Counted from the first letter of the stretch, positions 34,828-46,411 are shown. The stretch: DNA of 64,000 nt from Peronospora farinosa (GCA_947646735.1 CANTFK010000943.1:558001-622000), one strand, 5' to 3'. The notes: generated by a model not told the origin, from the letters alone. A program made the numbers and translations.

Positions 34828-35900
34828 TGAAAATTGTCGGCTTGGATTGCGCAATCTTTGATTTTTGTTTGTTTGGGGACCTTAGCCTCTCGGTTTTCAC
34901 CGTCGGCTGATGGTCCTCTGGATCATGATAGGCGTCATGACCCAAGGTATCCTCTACGAGGACATAGGGAGGGTATTTAGGTTCATCTTCGATGAATTTA
35001 ACCTCGACCATGTTGACCGGGCCCTTCCCAAGGTCCGGTCGGCCCTTCAATCTTTTGTTTTTTTCTTCTTGAGTCACTGGCGATCGGTCTTCCAGTGACT
35101 CTTCGGTCTTGTGCTCCTTCTTGACATGAACATCTTTACCGTCTTGGGACTCGCGGTGAAATCCCGCGTCTTCCGAAAAACCGGGCACGCGCAACATTGT
35201 GGTGGAGTGGGTTCTCAAAATTGTATGATGAGAACCCAAACCACTCACTGTGCCGGACTGCCGACTGTCGGAGGGGGTACCCCGATGCCGCGTATGAACC
35301 TTCTCTCACCTTGTGTACCCGTCGGCTGGCGGGTTGCACTCTTCGGAGGACTTGGTGACGATGTAGATGTCTGCATTGAGGGAGGGAGACCTGGGGGGCC
35401 TCGAGTGGATATGCTTCACTCGGTGGGCCGGTAGGTGGCCACTCGATCGACCTTGTCGAGAGTGGACTTAGAGCCAAATTCTTCAGGGGCGCTTGTCGTC
35501 CCTGGCCTTTTCCTTCTGTTTCAGGGGTATTAACCACCTGACCTTTACGTTGCTCCCGGACCTTGAGGTGAGGGAGACCGCTTCCGATAGCGGGTCTTGG
35601 CGGGTGTTGCTACTCGATCGAGCTCACAGCCAAATATATCCTGGAGCTCTATTCGCACTTGAACTTCGCTACACAACTGTCTTCGACGGGGGGCCAAAAT
35701 TCATCCCTTCCCGGAACAGTGAGTAGCTTAGAGCAAGTTCTTCTTGGGTGACGGAGTCGTGCCACGTGGGGTTCAGCTCGCACTTGTGTCGGACCACACG
35801 CCTGTCTTCAACGTGGGGGCCAAATATATCCCTTCCCCGGAACAGGCGTGTGGCCAGACTAGAGTTCCTTTACAGCGCGACGAAGACTTGCCAAGTAGAT
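34828..35900. other. unclassified repeat, possibly an LTR-retrotransposon fragment
   Basis: Neither LINE nor tRNA spacer. Minus-strand frames (35248-34840 and 35537-35136) encode charged Lys/Glu-rich and Pro-rich peptides that could be retroelement gag debris, but no catalytic motif is visible. Two imperfect direct copies of a ~35-bp motif containing GGGGGCCAAA and CCCTTCCCCGGAACA occur near 35686-35720 and 35812-35846, in the manner of LTR ends. The class is not established. Confidence 0.4.
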
Positions 35901-36038
35901 CGCAAATTGAGTAGTATTTAATATAGTCCTATCCTTTTAACTCCTTTACTCTATCCTTTCCTGAGCTCTGATTCCTTGCGTCGACTGGTCTGATCCTTGT
36001 ATTAACTGGTCAGGAGTAGCTGAACCCCGAGGGGCCGA

Positions 36039-36412
36039 GGTCGACCAATGAGGGACCGGGTCGACCAATGAGGGACCCAGGTCGACCTATGAGGGACACG
36101 GGTCTACCAACGAGGGGCCGGGTCGACCGACGAGGGACCCAGGTCGACCAATGAGGGACCGGGTCGACCGATGAAGGACCGGTTCGACCAATCAGGGACC
36201 GGGTCGACCGATGAGGGACCGGTTCGACCGATGAAGGACCGGTTCGACCGACGAGGGACCCAGGTCTTCCGATGAGGGACCGGGTCGACCGCTGATGGAC
36301 CGGGTCTACCGACGAGGAGTCGAGGTCGACCGATGAGGGACCCAGGTCTACCGATGAGGGACCTGTTCGACCAATGAGGGACCGAGTCGACCAATGAGGG
36401 CCATGGTCGACT
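36039..36412. repeat. ~20-bp minisatellite
   Basis: About 18-19 head-to-tail units of 20-21 bp with consensus GGTCGACCAATGAGGGACCG and variants (CGATGAGGGA, CCAGGTCTACC). Units differ at a few positions, so the array is old or partly degenerate. No spacers are present, so it is not CRISPR-like. Frames across it give repetitive, meaningless peptides. Confidence 0.9.
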
Positions 36413-36623
36413 CCCTTCGCTACCGGTTAAACAGTACCCTGGTAATGAACTCTCCTTTGTTTGTCTTTCTCGTTCTCAGCCAACGGTCGCTTCACTCCGA
36501 GGTTCCCTTCATCTCCGGTCCCTTCTCTCTGGTCCGTGGTTCCTTCTCCCTAGTCAACGGCCCCTTGTACCTTCAATTTAACTGGCCCTAGGTTCTTCAC
36601 AATTTAGGAAACCACTTCACCAT
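36413..36623. other. unassigned sequence between minisatellite and LINE copy D
   Basis: About 210 bp with no recognised gene or repeat. Its right edge is where LINE homology starts abruptly (ATGGCCAGCGCGG). Confidence 0.4.
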
Positions 36624-37674
36624 AGATGGCCAGCGCGGAGGTGGTCTACGACGTCTGGCACACGCTTCGCGTGGTGACGCTCCACTTCCTCTAGACCGAC
36701 CGCAACAGATGCCTCTTCGATGGGAGGCACCCCACGCCTACGCTTCCAGCCATGCAGGTCATTTTGACAATTGCTAGCGCACATTTCCGACAGCGACTTC
36801 GTCGTTGTTACGATCCTGACCAACGGGCACGGCAGCAAGCTCTTCTTGCTCGGATGTCACGCAATCAACTTTTTCACGACTTTCTCAGTCGGAATTCAAC
36901 GGCACTGCAAGTCCGCCAGCGTGAGATGCTCTCACAAGAACGACGGGGACCGTCATGATTTCTGGACGGAGCTCACCCTTCTCCTCCTCCTCCGCGAACG
37001 ACACACCCAACCCGGCAGCAACCATCATGACTCCCGCCTCCCCCTTCGATGCAACTCTCACTGGTCTCATGCCCCCAGCCACCTTTGCAGACGCATGCGG
37101 TGACATTACAGCCCCAGCTTGAGTCGCAACGTCAGAGGAGGTAGTAGCCACAATGACTTCTACACCGGTTGTGGTATCCGGTACGACTGGTGGAGGAACT
37201 ACTATACAATCAACAACAAAAAAGGAGACGAGAAAAAGCAACAAACAAGAAAACAAGAATCGGCACCACGTTAGAAACAAATTAGAAATTTTCTAAATTT
37301 TTATAAGATTTCTATGCCACGTACACGTGGCAGACACCGGGGGGCCTAGGTTCGGGGCGCTTGTTTCTCGGCTGTGTGGGACACGCGCACGGTCTTTCCG
37401 GTGTACCATCGCGAGGCGAGGGGTCTACGAGTGTCGCTGACGCACTAGCGTCTGGTGTATGCGTTATCGGGTCCATCCAAGACTAGCTGACGAATTCTTC
37501 GGCGTGAGAAAACTTCCGATTCCTGAATATTTTAAAATTTTATTTTCAATTTTTTTTGAAAATATGTCAATTTTCAATTTTCAATAAAAATGTACAATAG
37601 AGTAGTATAGCATATATTAGCCAGGTAGGTTGATTAGTCCCCTGTCTATACCATAAAATATAGACAACCTTTCA
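36624..37674 (+). mobile_element. LINE copy D (older subfamily, 3' fragment) inserted in tRNA-Trp
   Basis: Only the last ~1.05 kb of the LINE, in plus orientation: the end of ORF2 (VILTIASAHFRQRLRRCYDP to the stop at 36958), then the extra ~540-bp 3' segment shared with copy 0, then the A-rich 3' UTR (still with AATAAA near 37583) and the terminal hairpin. Its 3' end abuts a tRNA-Trp 5' fragment, unlike copies 0, A, B and C, whose 3' ends abut tRNA-Thr. Confidence 0.88.
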
Positions 37675-37690
37675 ACTGAGCTATTCCCCC
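37675..37690 (-). repeat. tRNA-Trp 5' fragment (nt 1-16) at the LINE D 3' junction
   Basis: Reverse complement reads GGGGGAATAGCTCAGT, identical to nt 1-16 of the tRNA-Trp genes. Beyond it lies the tRNA-Trp native upstream spacer (AACACCAATTC...), which is what a target-site duplicate should look like. Confidence 0.85.
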
Positions 37691-38110
37691 AACACCAATT
37701 CTTACCAAAACATACATCAATACCATCCCACGCAAAGCACCACCACGCCTACTTCCCGCCCGCCAGACCACAACACGATGCTTTTGCTTCTATTCCGCCA
37801 GAGCAAAAGGGTGTGGGATGGAGATCTCACTGCAGGTTCGAAAACCCAGTCAGTCGGACAAGTAATTGGTCGGTACATGATGATGGTGGTACAGCTATTT
37901 GTATCGACTTTCGAAGCTTTGTATCGATAAGTATAGATTCCTAGAGCTGGCAGAAGATAAATCGGGTCCGTGCAATCGGACAACAGCGGATTTTGAGGCA
38001 CTGTTGTCCGATTGCACGGACCCGATTTATCTTGTTTTAGCTGCTTGTCTTGCTTTTGTATTATGATTGTATGTGGTATAATTGATTTCGTTGATGCAAG
38101 AGAACGTCTG
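37691..38110. repeat. tRNA-Trp/tRNA-Thr intergenic spacer with fold-back insert
   Basis: Spacer homologous to 47008-47398. It differs by a perfect 32-bp inverted repeat, arms 37955-37986 and 38001-38032 around a 14-nt loop, which is absent from the other spacers. No gene is present. Confidence 0.8.
37955..38032. repeat. perfect 32-bp inverted repeat (fold-back duplication)
   Basis: Left arm AGATAAATCGGG...CAACAG (37955-37986) and right arm CTGTTG...CCCGATTTATCT (38001-38032) are exact reverse complements with a 14-nt loop. Sister spacers have only the left arm. The end of the right arm lies within the coordinates of the LINE-proximal spacer. Confidence 0.9.
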
Positions 38111-38126
38111 CCCCTATAGCTCAGTT
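38111..38126 (+). repeat. target-site duplicate (tRNA-Thr nt 1-16), left side of LINE copy A
   Basis: GCCCCTATAGCTCAGT, identical to 45140-45155, the first 16 nt of the intact tRNA-Thr gene on the other side of the LINE. After T16 the sequence leaves the tRNA and becomes the LINE 3' end. Confidence 0.88.
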
Positions 38127-38474
38127 GAAAGGTTGTCTATATTTTTGGTATAGACAGGGGACTAATCAACCTGCCTGGCTAATTTATGCTATAATACTCT
38201 ATTGTACGGTTTTTTTTTTTTTTTTTTTTTGAAAATTGAAAATTGACATATTTTCAAAAAAAAATTGAAAAGAAAATTTTCAAATTATTCAGGAATCGGA
38301 AGTTTTCTCACGCCGAAGAATTCGTCAGCTAGTCGTGGGGGAGCAGCTCACGCTGGCGGACTTGCAGTGCCGTTGAATTCTGACTGAGAAAGTCGTGGAA
38401 GAGTTGATTTCGTGACATCCGAGCAAGAAGAGCTTGCTACCTTGCCCGTTGGTCAGCATCGTAACAACGACGGT

Positions 38475-41400
38475 GTCGAAAATGTGCGCTAGCAGTTGTC
38501 AAGATGACCTGCATGGCTGTCGAAAATGTGCGCTAGCAGTTGTCAAGATGACCTGCATGGCTGGAAGCGTAGGCGTGGGTTGCCTCCCATCGAAGAGGCA
38601 TCTGTTGCGGTCGTTCCAGAGGAAGTGGAGCGTCACCGCGCGAAGCGTGTGCCAGACGTCGTAGACCACCTCCGCGCTGGTCATCCACTCGTCATGGACG
38701 TGTAGCTTTCTTGATAGCACAATGTCTAACCATGTCGCGCGTAGCCGGAAGAAAGGCGACATCAGTCGGTGAGCATGCTCCCAGAGCTGGACTGCGAGTG
38801 TGCAATCGAAAACCAAATGCTGCTCGGTCTCGATGGCGCCGCACCCAACACGAACGCAAAGACGAATGCTCGGGTTGGCCGCCTCCAGGAACCAGAAGCG
38901 CGAGCGGACTGGCAGAAGACGGAACGCTAGGCGAAATTGAAGATCTGCAAACACGGGGAGCAAGATCTTCTGCAGGTGCTTGCTGTACTTCACGTAAGTC
39001 CGGATCATCCCCACATCAAAACGCTGGGAGTGGATTGTCATCGGATGCTGCTTTGTCGGTGGCTGTGGTGACCACACGATGCGAAGCAGCGCAGACTTCG
39101 GGATTGATGGCATGAAGCACACCTTATCGCCACTGCTGCAACCAAGATATGGAAGAGGGTGGCGTCGACTGCTCTCTGGCTGTAAAACCATATGCGTCGC
39201 TCCGAGTCTCGCAACGATCTGAGTTGCCTCCACGTATAGCACGCGTAGCCAATGTGCCTGTCGTCCAGGCAGCACTGAACCAAGTGTGAAGTCGATGTGG
39301 CGTTGCACAAAGTCTTGCCGCGACGGCCAAACACCCCCATCGCGCATAAAGTCAGCAAGCGACCGCACTCGGAAGACTCTGGACACATGTAGCCGGAAGC
39401 TCCGTTGCGGTTCGACTACCATACCAATGCATCGACGATGCGCTGTGCCCGTGGTTGTTCGCGAAGATCTCTCATAGTGCAACATGGCGTCCGAGTGGAA
39501 CCATATTGGCTGGTGAAGACCATACAATGCGCGCTCACAAAGAGGAAGGTCATGCCATGTGAATGTCCACCGGATCTTGTACCATGATGTCCACGTCGCT
39601 TTCCACCATGCAGAAGCCAGCCACCATCGGATTAGTTTCCCATGGCGCAACGAAGAGATGGAGAGGAAGTCCAAGGCACTTGACCGATCCGTGCAAGGAA
39701 GAAGTAGCTTCAGCAGTTCGGAACTCGCTCTCGTCCAGTTCCGAATATGTGTCGTTGTCGCGGCGCTGATAAACTGAAGAAGGAATTGGAGACGCTGGCG
39801 CTTGAGATGGGCTGCCAGGCTTGGTACACCCAGCCCACCATCGCCACGGCGCTGGTACAGGAAATCGGTTGGGATCAACTGAACGTGCGACTCATGACGA
39901 TCGTGCTTTCGACAGAGCACAAACTTGTTCAGCATGGACTGCCACCGCTTCACAATAGTCCGTGGAATGGAGACGTGCTGGGTGTAATGCCACAGAAGAG
40001 AGAGTATCATGGTTTGAGCGACTAATAAGCGACCCCGAAGCGTCCTTGCCCGTCGATACCACAGTTTAAAGCCATCGTAGAAGCGTTGCTCGAGCGAATC
40101 CACGAGAACGTGATCAACCGATGACTGCCCGAACGGAATACCTAGGTATTTCACCGTCTCCACACGGCCCAATACGTAAACACCAGGGAGTAAAGGACAG
40201 TCGTGGTTCCTGTTCAGCGCTAGCAGCGTAGACTTGGATAGGTTGAGCTTGGCACCTGAACCGTCGCAGTACTCCGCCACAACGACAAGCTGGGCTTGCA
40301 GGTGCGCAATCGAGTTACTTAGAAGCGTCGAGTCGTCGGCAAAGAACGTGCTCGTGGCGGTGTGGTCTGCGTTTATACACACGCCATATTCCTCGTGGGA
40401 CCGCAGCATATTGCCAAGAGGTTCAATGGTCAAGATGAATAGAAGAGCTGACAGCGGATCTCCCTGTTTTACTCCACGAGTCGGACACAGCGCGGGTTGA
40501 ATGTTCTGGTTGATGACGAGATGAGCTTGAGGGTTCGTGTAGAGAAGCCGGATCCATTGCGTAAACTGCTTATCGAAACCCATTTTCTCGAGCAGGCGGA
40601 ACATATAGTCCCAGTTGACGCGATCAAAAGCCTTCTCGAAATCCAGAAACAGCGCATACGCTTCTTCGTCCTGGCTTGTCACAAGGTCTTGCAAGTCAGC
40701 TAGAAAGCGTATGTGGTGGTGGATGGACCTGCCTTTGACAAACCCTTTCTGGTCCGGATGGACCAAGTCGGGGATAACGTGTTGCAGTCGGTAGGTCAGT
40801 GCCTTCAACAGGACTTTCACGTCGACCTGCACGAGAGCAATAGGTCTATAGTTACCAGGTTCAGCCCGCGACCCTTTCTTGTGGAGAAGAACTACCGCCG
40901 ACTTACGCTGCGAAGGTAGCAGTGCGCCGCAATGAAGCAACGCGCTGAAAACAATGGACAAGCATTCACCAAATATGTCAGGAAGCCACCTGGTAGAAAC
41001 CAGCCGTCAATCCGTCCATGCCAGGAGATGAAGTCGCTTTCATGTGCCGGATCGCACTCGCCAACTCATCAGCTGAGACTGGTGCGTTAAGGATATTGTG
41101 GTCTACCTCCGAGACAGTGCGGGTAACTGAGTCGAGAATCTTGCGTTGAATGACAGCACCAGGTGGAGAAGCGCGTCCTGCTGGACTGGCGGGGTCTCCC
41201 ATCTCTGAACCCCAGTGTTCCAGGAAACGGAGAGAGATCTCGTGAGGATTCGATGAGACAGTACCAGTCGGTGTCACCACCTCCTCGATCGAGACCCGTC
41301 TCAAGCTCGTATCCAGCGGACGGAAGAAGTGCTTGGACGATTTCTCAGAATTTGCTGCTTGGAAGTCGAAGGCAGTGTCTTGGTTGTACTGGCTAGTCCG

Positions 41401-42530
41401 AGTGACTGTCTCGCGGTAATTACGCATTGCTTCGTCAAAGTGTTCGTGGGTCGAATCACTGGAAGCGACACGATAACAAGCAGCAGCGTGATCAAGTTGG
41501 ATCCTAGCCTCATCGATAGCTTGAGTGTCTTGCTGCCGGAGCCTATTCTGAACGGCTTGAAGCTGGGACTTGATGCTCGCTTTCCACTTCTCCCAGACCT
41601 TTCCCGGGTTAGACGCGGTGCGCAGTACAGCCCGGACAGATTCTGCTTCTCTCTCGATAGCTGACACCACCATCGGATATTCCAGTAAGTAGAGAGGAAA
41701 CTTCCAATATCCACGACCATGCAGCTGAGTGCCGGACCGAAAAGTTACACTGTGAGCAAGGTGATCGCCAGCATGCTGTGGCGTGAAATACACGGAGTTA
41801 CGGTAGAAGCGATCGCAGAAAGACTTCGACAGCATGATGTAGTCCAGCCGATTTTTCCGGGGAAGAGGCCCAGTGAACACCCGCTTATTATCGTAGTGGA
41901 TCCGCCATGCATCAACAACACCTAGCCGTGCCAGCCACTCAAGACAGCTGGAACGGCCCGGATCGTAGCGCAAGTCAGGACTGGAAGAGTCGAGTCGTGG
42001 GTCTAGGGGAGTGTTCAGGTCGCCCAACACGAAGTGAGTAGCATGGTCGTCGAACTCCTCGGTGACCAAGCTGGAGAAAAATTGTTGTTTTTCCTGTCTG
42101 TCCACAGGTGCATAGACATTGTGCACGTAAATGGGAGCCCCTCGACCATCACTTTCACGACGAGATAGCGGCCGGGGATGGACACACTTGGGACAGCGAC
42201 AGCCGAATCGAAGCCTGGGAAGTCAGAGCGGAGTATTGTGAGAACTCCATTGCGCCGCCCTCGCGTCGGCCGATGTAGCTGGGAGTTGGGGTCGTCCACA
42301 AAGATCTTGTGCTCGAAACACGAGTCGAGGTGAAACTTGAAAGTGGCCAGGTGCGTACTGTCGCCGAGCTTGGTCTCTTGGACACACGATACTGAGTACT
42401 TAGAGATCAACTTCTCGATAAAGAGATGTCCGTTCTGTTTAATTCCATTAGTGTTCACAGTGAGAGCACTAATATTGCTCCAAGATGTTGAGGCTGAGGA
42501 GACCTTAGCAGCGAGTGGCCAAACCCCCTG
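38475..42530 (-). pseudogene. LINE copy A ORF2 (endonuclease + RT), frameshifted
   Basis: The same ORF2 as in copy C but broken. One C is missing near 42137 (four against five Cs) inside the APE endonuclease, and one extra A near 40984 lies ahead of the RT. A 44-bp tandem duplication at 38475-38562 scrambles the last residues. Otherwise the RT motifs are intact (QKGFVKGRS, GDPLSALLF, FFADDSTLL), and the C-terminal zinc string keeps its histidine (EQHLVFDC). It lacks the 11-bp deletion of copies 0 and B. Confidence 0.88.
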
Positions 42531-45053
42531 CTACCAGCACAACTCCTCCTTCAACGACTTGAAGCTGCAACACCGAAGAGTCTGCCGGGTAGAACCCGTC
42601 AAGCCCTCGAAGTTTTTCCAAATCGTCCAGAAGAGGCCCCTGCCACTGGACCTCCCGCCAGTGCTGCATGCAGTGAGCACCAAGCTCGGATCGCAACAGG
42701 CATAGGAGGGTGTTGGGGTGAAGCAGCCGTGTGTTATGCGCTGGAATCCACTCAACTGCTTGACCCGTAATATACTGGATCCAGTGATCGTTGGAGAAGA
42801 TAATTGGTGCGATGGACATGAGCATGAGCTCGAACAAGCCCAAAGCCTTCCTCGCACGGGAAAGTTCCGTGATCTCATCCGAAGATGTCCACCAGGCAGC
42901 GCACATCTTGAAGATATCACCGCGCTTGGAAGGTACTGCCGTCTTCATGTGTTTTTTCCACTTCGTACTGAAGGTGGTGTCATGCTTTGGACGAGTCGCA
43001 CACAGCACGCGGTTAATGACATGCAACTGGGCGACTTCAGCGATCTCCTTTCCATTGCCGACCATTTTCAGCGACATAGCACTGTTGAAGGCGAGAGGCG
43101 AAGTGGTCGCCGACTTGGTGACGTGTTCGAGGAGCTGGCCTACTCCATCAACCTGCGTGTCTGCAGAGGCAAGACAGTCAGGGAGGATGTTAAGAAGCGC
43201 CGTGTTCTCGTCATTTAGCATTGACTCAGCCACTTCAAGGACCGAGGAGGCTTTTGCCGCTCTCCTGATCTTGGTGTGATGCTTTTCCACGAAGAACGAA
43301 GACTCGGTCGAAGTCTTCATGACGTCAGGGCGCTTTACTTCCACAGGTAGTACCTGATGACGGACTCCATACTGCTTATCAGTAGTCAAGTCTCGTAATT
43401 CAAACTTGGCCTCCATCGTCTGCAAGGCGAGGAAGTAGTTGGAGGTGGCAATGCCGTCAAGCGGCTGCGCGGATTGCTTGACAAGCATGTTGGAGAAGTC
43501 AACCGCGTTGCGATTGCGTTTTTTCTGTTAGGCGGAGCGACGAAGCCATCGTTCGAGCCGTTGGTTAGCAAAAGCGTGGGCTTATTCTTGGCTCTAGGAC
43601 TCCCAGGGGGAGTAATTTTGCCGTTAGATCCGCTGAAAGTCGAGATTGACAACGCACCCGAAGTGTTTCCTGGAATTATCGCGAGCTGATTGGCAGCCGA
43701 TGGCTTGCCATGCTGAGCTCCATGGTGGAGCTGGCCATCCCGTTTCTTCGCATCCTCAACTGCCTTTTGAAGCGAGGTTTGCTTGGTTATCGCCGTCGGT
43801 CGTGCAGGTGCATTTACAGCTTGCGCGTACGTCCGTGTTAGAGGTTGGTGATGATGCTGAGGTGGCTCGGGCACAGGTGCAGACGGCGGAAAGACGTCGT
43901 CAGTCGTGCCCAAATCGATTCCGTGTTGCGAGCGAAAGCCAAACGGCAGACGCTCAGACTGGAAAGGAGCGTTCTTCCCGTGTGCCGGGTGCAGCTTATT
44001 CTCAAACAACACTTGGTCACAGACGCTGCCGTTCACCAACAAGGCACTGGGACATGAACTTGACAAGAAGTACACACGCCAAGTCGCAGACGTGATACCA
44101 GTCGCGAGGTTCACTTCTCGAAAGGTGTCATACACTGGCTTGCACCCTAGCAGGAACAAGCGCTGCATGATCAAATCCGTATCCGTGTCAGAGTCGACAT
44201 TAGAGATGTCGATGAAGTACTTGCCGCCAAGGATGTCAAACTCCTTGAACAGGTAGACCCCACCGAGGATGTTCACCTTCGTCCGTTCGAGTTGCAGACA
44301 AGCTTCCTTCGATTTCACCTTCATTCGAAGATTGCCACCGGGAAGCTTTGAGATCTGGCCTATCTCGTAGCGGCTGTAGAGGTCTTCGAGAAAGTCGTTG
44401 CCATGGTTTCTGCCCGAAAGCGAAGACATAATTTTCTGGAGCGGAGTCTTGGCAAGCGTCCGTCCAGTCTCGATCACCATGTCGTACTTGGCGCGAGGAA
44501 GCACATACGGCCGAGCTTGATCCATGCGAGACGCGATGAACGACCAATCGCCACCAGCGGCGTACTGGCGCTCGATCCATTCAATATCGCAAGCGAGTGG
44601 CTTTGGGGTCTCCACTCGACGTCGCGCAGCATCGTTGTCAGCACGGTCGCGACGAAGGTGGTCGTGTTGTGACAGCACGTCTGCCAGTGTCGGTCGTGGA
44701 TCCGCTGGTGGCGACGTGGTGGCAACGGGTGGTGGTACCGCAGACTCCATCGACTCGTCCACTTGCTGATGCAGGGCACGCTCAGCCAGCGCATCCACCA
44801 TCGACACGTCCGCGGAGTAATCATGGCCGACCAGCTCAAGAGCAGACGAAACGGATGTTTCAGCCGTGGACGTAGACGCGGATGCAACTGGTAGAGAGGC
44901 CGAAAATTCTTCAGAGAGCGATCCCGACCCATCCAAATTTTCAAATGAGGATGGGCACACAGTGGGACCAGGAGAGCTCTTGGGATGGGCACCAGATGCG
45001 ACAGTTTCCATCTGGTCAGCGAGAGGCTGGGAGGCGATGGCAGGCTGTTCCAT
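42505..45053 (-). pseudogene. LINE copy A ORF1, frameshifted
   Basis: Begins MEQPAIASQPLADQ at 45053 and is open for 555 codons, until a T run near 43521 has six Ts where copies B and C have seven; the second part continues in another frame to 42505. Ser/Thr-rich N-terminus, a central globular part (IEWIERQYAAGGDWSFIASR onward) and a C-terminal globular part are as described for copy B. Confidence 0.85.
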
Positions 45054-45139
45054 GGGGAAAGGCGGAGAGAAAGCAGAGATGGGAGGGGTTGGGTTCTTCT
45101 TGTGAGTCGACTTGTGTAGTAGCCGGCAAATTGAGAAGT

Positions 45140-45211
45140 GCCCCTATAGCTCAGTGGTAGAGCACTCGCTTCGTAAGCGAAAGGTCGGTGGTTCGATCCC
45201 GCCTGGGGGCT
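45140..45211 (+). tRNA. tRNA-Thr (anticodon CGT), copy 1
   Basis: Full cloverleaf: acceptor GCCCCTA/TGGGGGC, D arm GCTC-AGTGGTA-GAGC, anticodon loop TTCGTAA (CGT) on stem CTCGC/GCGAA with one C-A mismatch at 27-43, variable AGGTC, T arm GGTGG-TTCGATC-CCGCC. Box A and box B are intact and TTTT follows 4 nt after. Its own upstream DNA is replaced by the LINE 5' end; nt 1-16 double as the right-hand target-site duplicate. Confidence 0.93.
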
Positions 45212-46411
45212 AATCTTTTGCCTCTGCTGCCTCGTCTGCACCTTCTTTCTCGCTCTTCCCTCACTTCAGGATCAGTGTACTGCTCACTGCCTGCTATCAC
45301 GTCCGGTGAATGTAACACACCGCCTTCACTACATCATTGCCTTGTCGCACCAAGTATTATATCGAGTAAAGGGTGTGATGTTCTACATTGCAGATCCTTA
45401 GCCGGATCGGAGCTCTACAAACTCATCTCAATACACATTTCACACCTTATCGGGTATGTTTGGACCGCTTTCCACCTTTGCCGTCGTCAACCTTCCCTCT
45501 ATTCTCAGTCTTGACCTCCCCACTATCCTTCTGAAAACTTCCTCTTTTGCGGTGCTGCTATCGTCTTCATCACCTCTGAATGTCTCTTTCCACCAACTCG
45601 CAAGTCCACTTCACGCCCTTCAGCATCTGATCATGCTTGCGTCCTTGTCCGTTGCCATACTTGCCAGCCATACTACCGTTTCGTTATATCTTCTGTAATG
45701 GTGCGTTCGTATTCAAACCTTGTACTACGCCTTTACCACTGCTGTAGTTTCTTGTCCTGGGTAGCTTCCACCTCTATCTGTGCAGTAAGAGGACACTATC
45801 TCCGAGGATGTGAGATCCGCCGAGCTCTTCTCCACCGCTCTGTCAGAACACCAAGTATGCCGCTCACTGACAAGTCTTCGCGCTTAAATAGCATTCGATG
45901 ATGACCGACTACAGCTGTGCTGTGAGCATCTACTCTAATGGGGATAGCAATACATGTCGCCGTAGGATATGAGCAGTATGCTGTACGCTACAACAGCGGC
46001 AATACGCCTCTCACTACGTTATTCGAATGGCTCGATCAAACAGGCAGTGGACAGAAAGTAATGAACAACAAGCATGTATCTACCATAGCAAGCGTTTTGC
46101 TCAAAAAGTGTGTGTACATTCGATTACAGCTTGTTGGTGACAAACTAAAAGCGCAGCACATTCTAAACGTATAGACGCTGCAAATCTGGTGGTGCTGTGT
46201 GGTTGGTTGAAAGGAACGTTTTCTCGGAGTATTGTGTGTCGATGGGGCTGGTTATCCCTGTGACATATGGTGTGGTGTAGTGGGCTATGTATGCGTGAGG
46301 AATGTGGCTGGCAGTTAGTAGATGCATGCAGCATTGAGTGGTAGTTTTTGAGAGGAAATGAGCTCAAGAATGGATATGTAGAAGAAGGATACCATATAAT
46401 ATTTACAGCTC
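45212..46411. other. spacer between tRNA-Thr and tRNA-Ser
   Basis: 1.2 kb repeated almost unchanged at 54453-55653. No RNA gene is recognised. A 78-codon open frame (45938-46174) is kept in both copies with two silent and one missense difference, too few to argue coding. Confidence 0.5.

Larger units (their letters stand above)
38127..45139 (-). mobile_element. LINE copy A (near full length, ~7.0 kb, decayed frames)
   Basis: Complete at both ends: the 5' end (ACTTCTCAATTTGCCGG in LINE sense) touches nt 1 of tRNA-Thr, and the 3' end touches the 16-bp duplicate. Order in LINE sense: ~86-bp 5' UTR, ORF1, ORF2 (APE endonuclease, RT, C-terminal domain), 3' UTR with A tract, terminal hairpin. It carries several frameshifts and a 44-bp tandem duplication near the ORF2 end (38475-38562). 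Confidence 0.92.

Noticed and set aside
36039..36412. CRISPR-like array
   Set aside because: Units are contiguous with no unique spacers, in a eukaryotic context; it is a minisatellite.
38111..38190. The fragment starting GCCCCTATAGCTCAGTTGAAAGG as a degenerate but complete tRNA-like gene
   Set aside because: Only nt 1-16 match tRNA-Thr; everything after T16 is LINE 3' end, and no box B or T arm follows.
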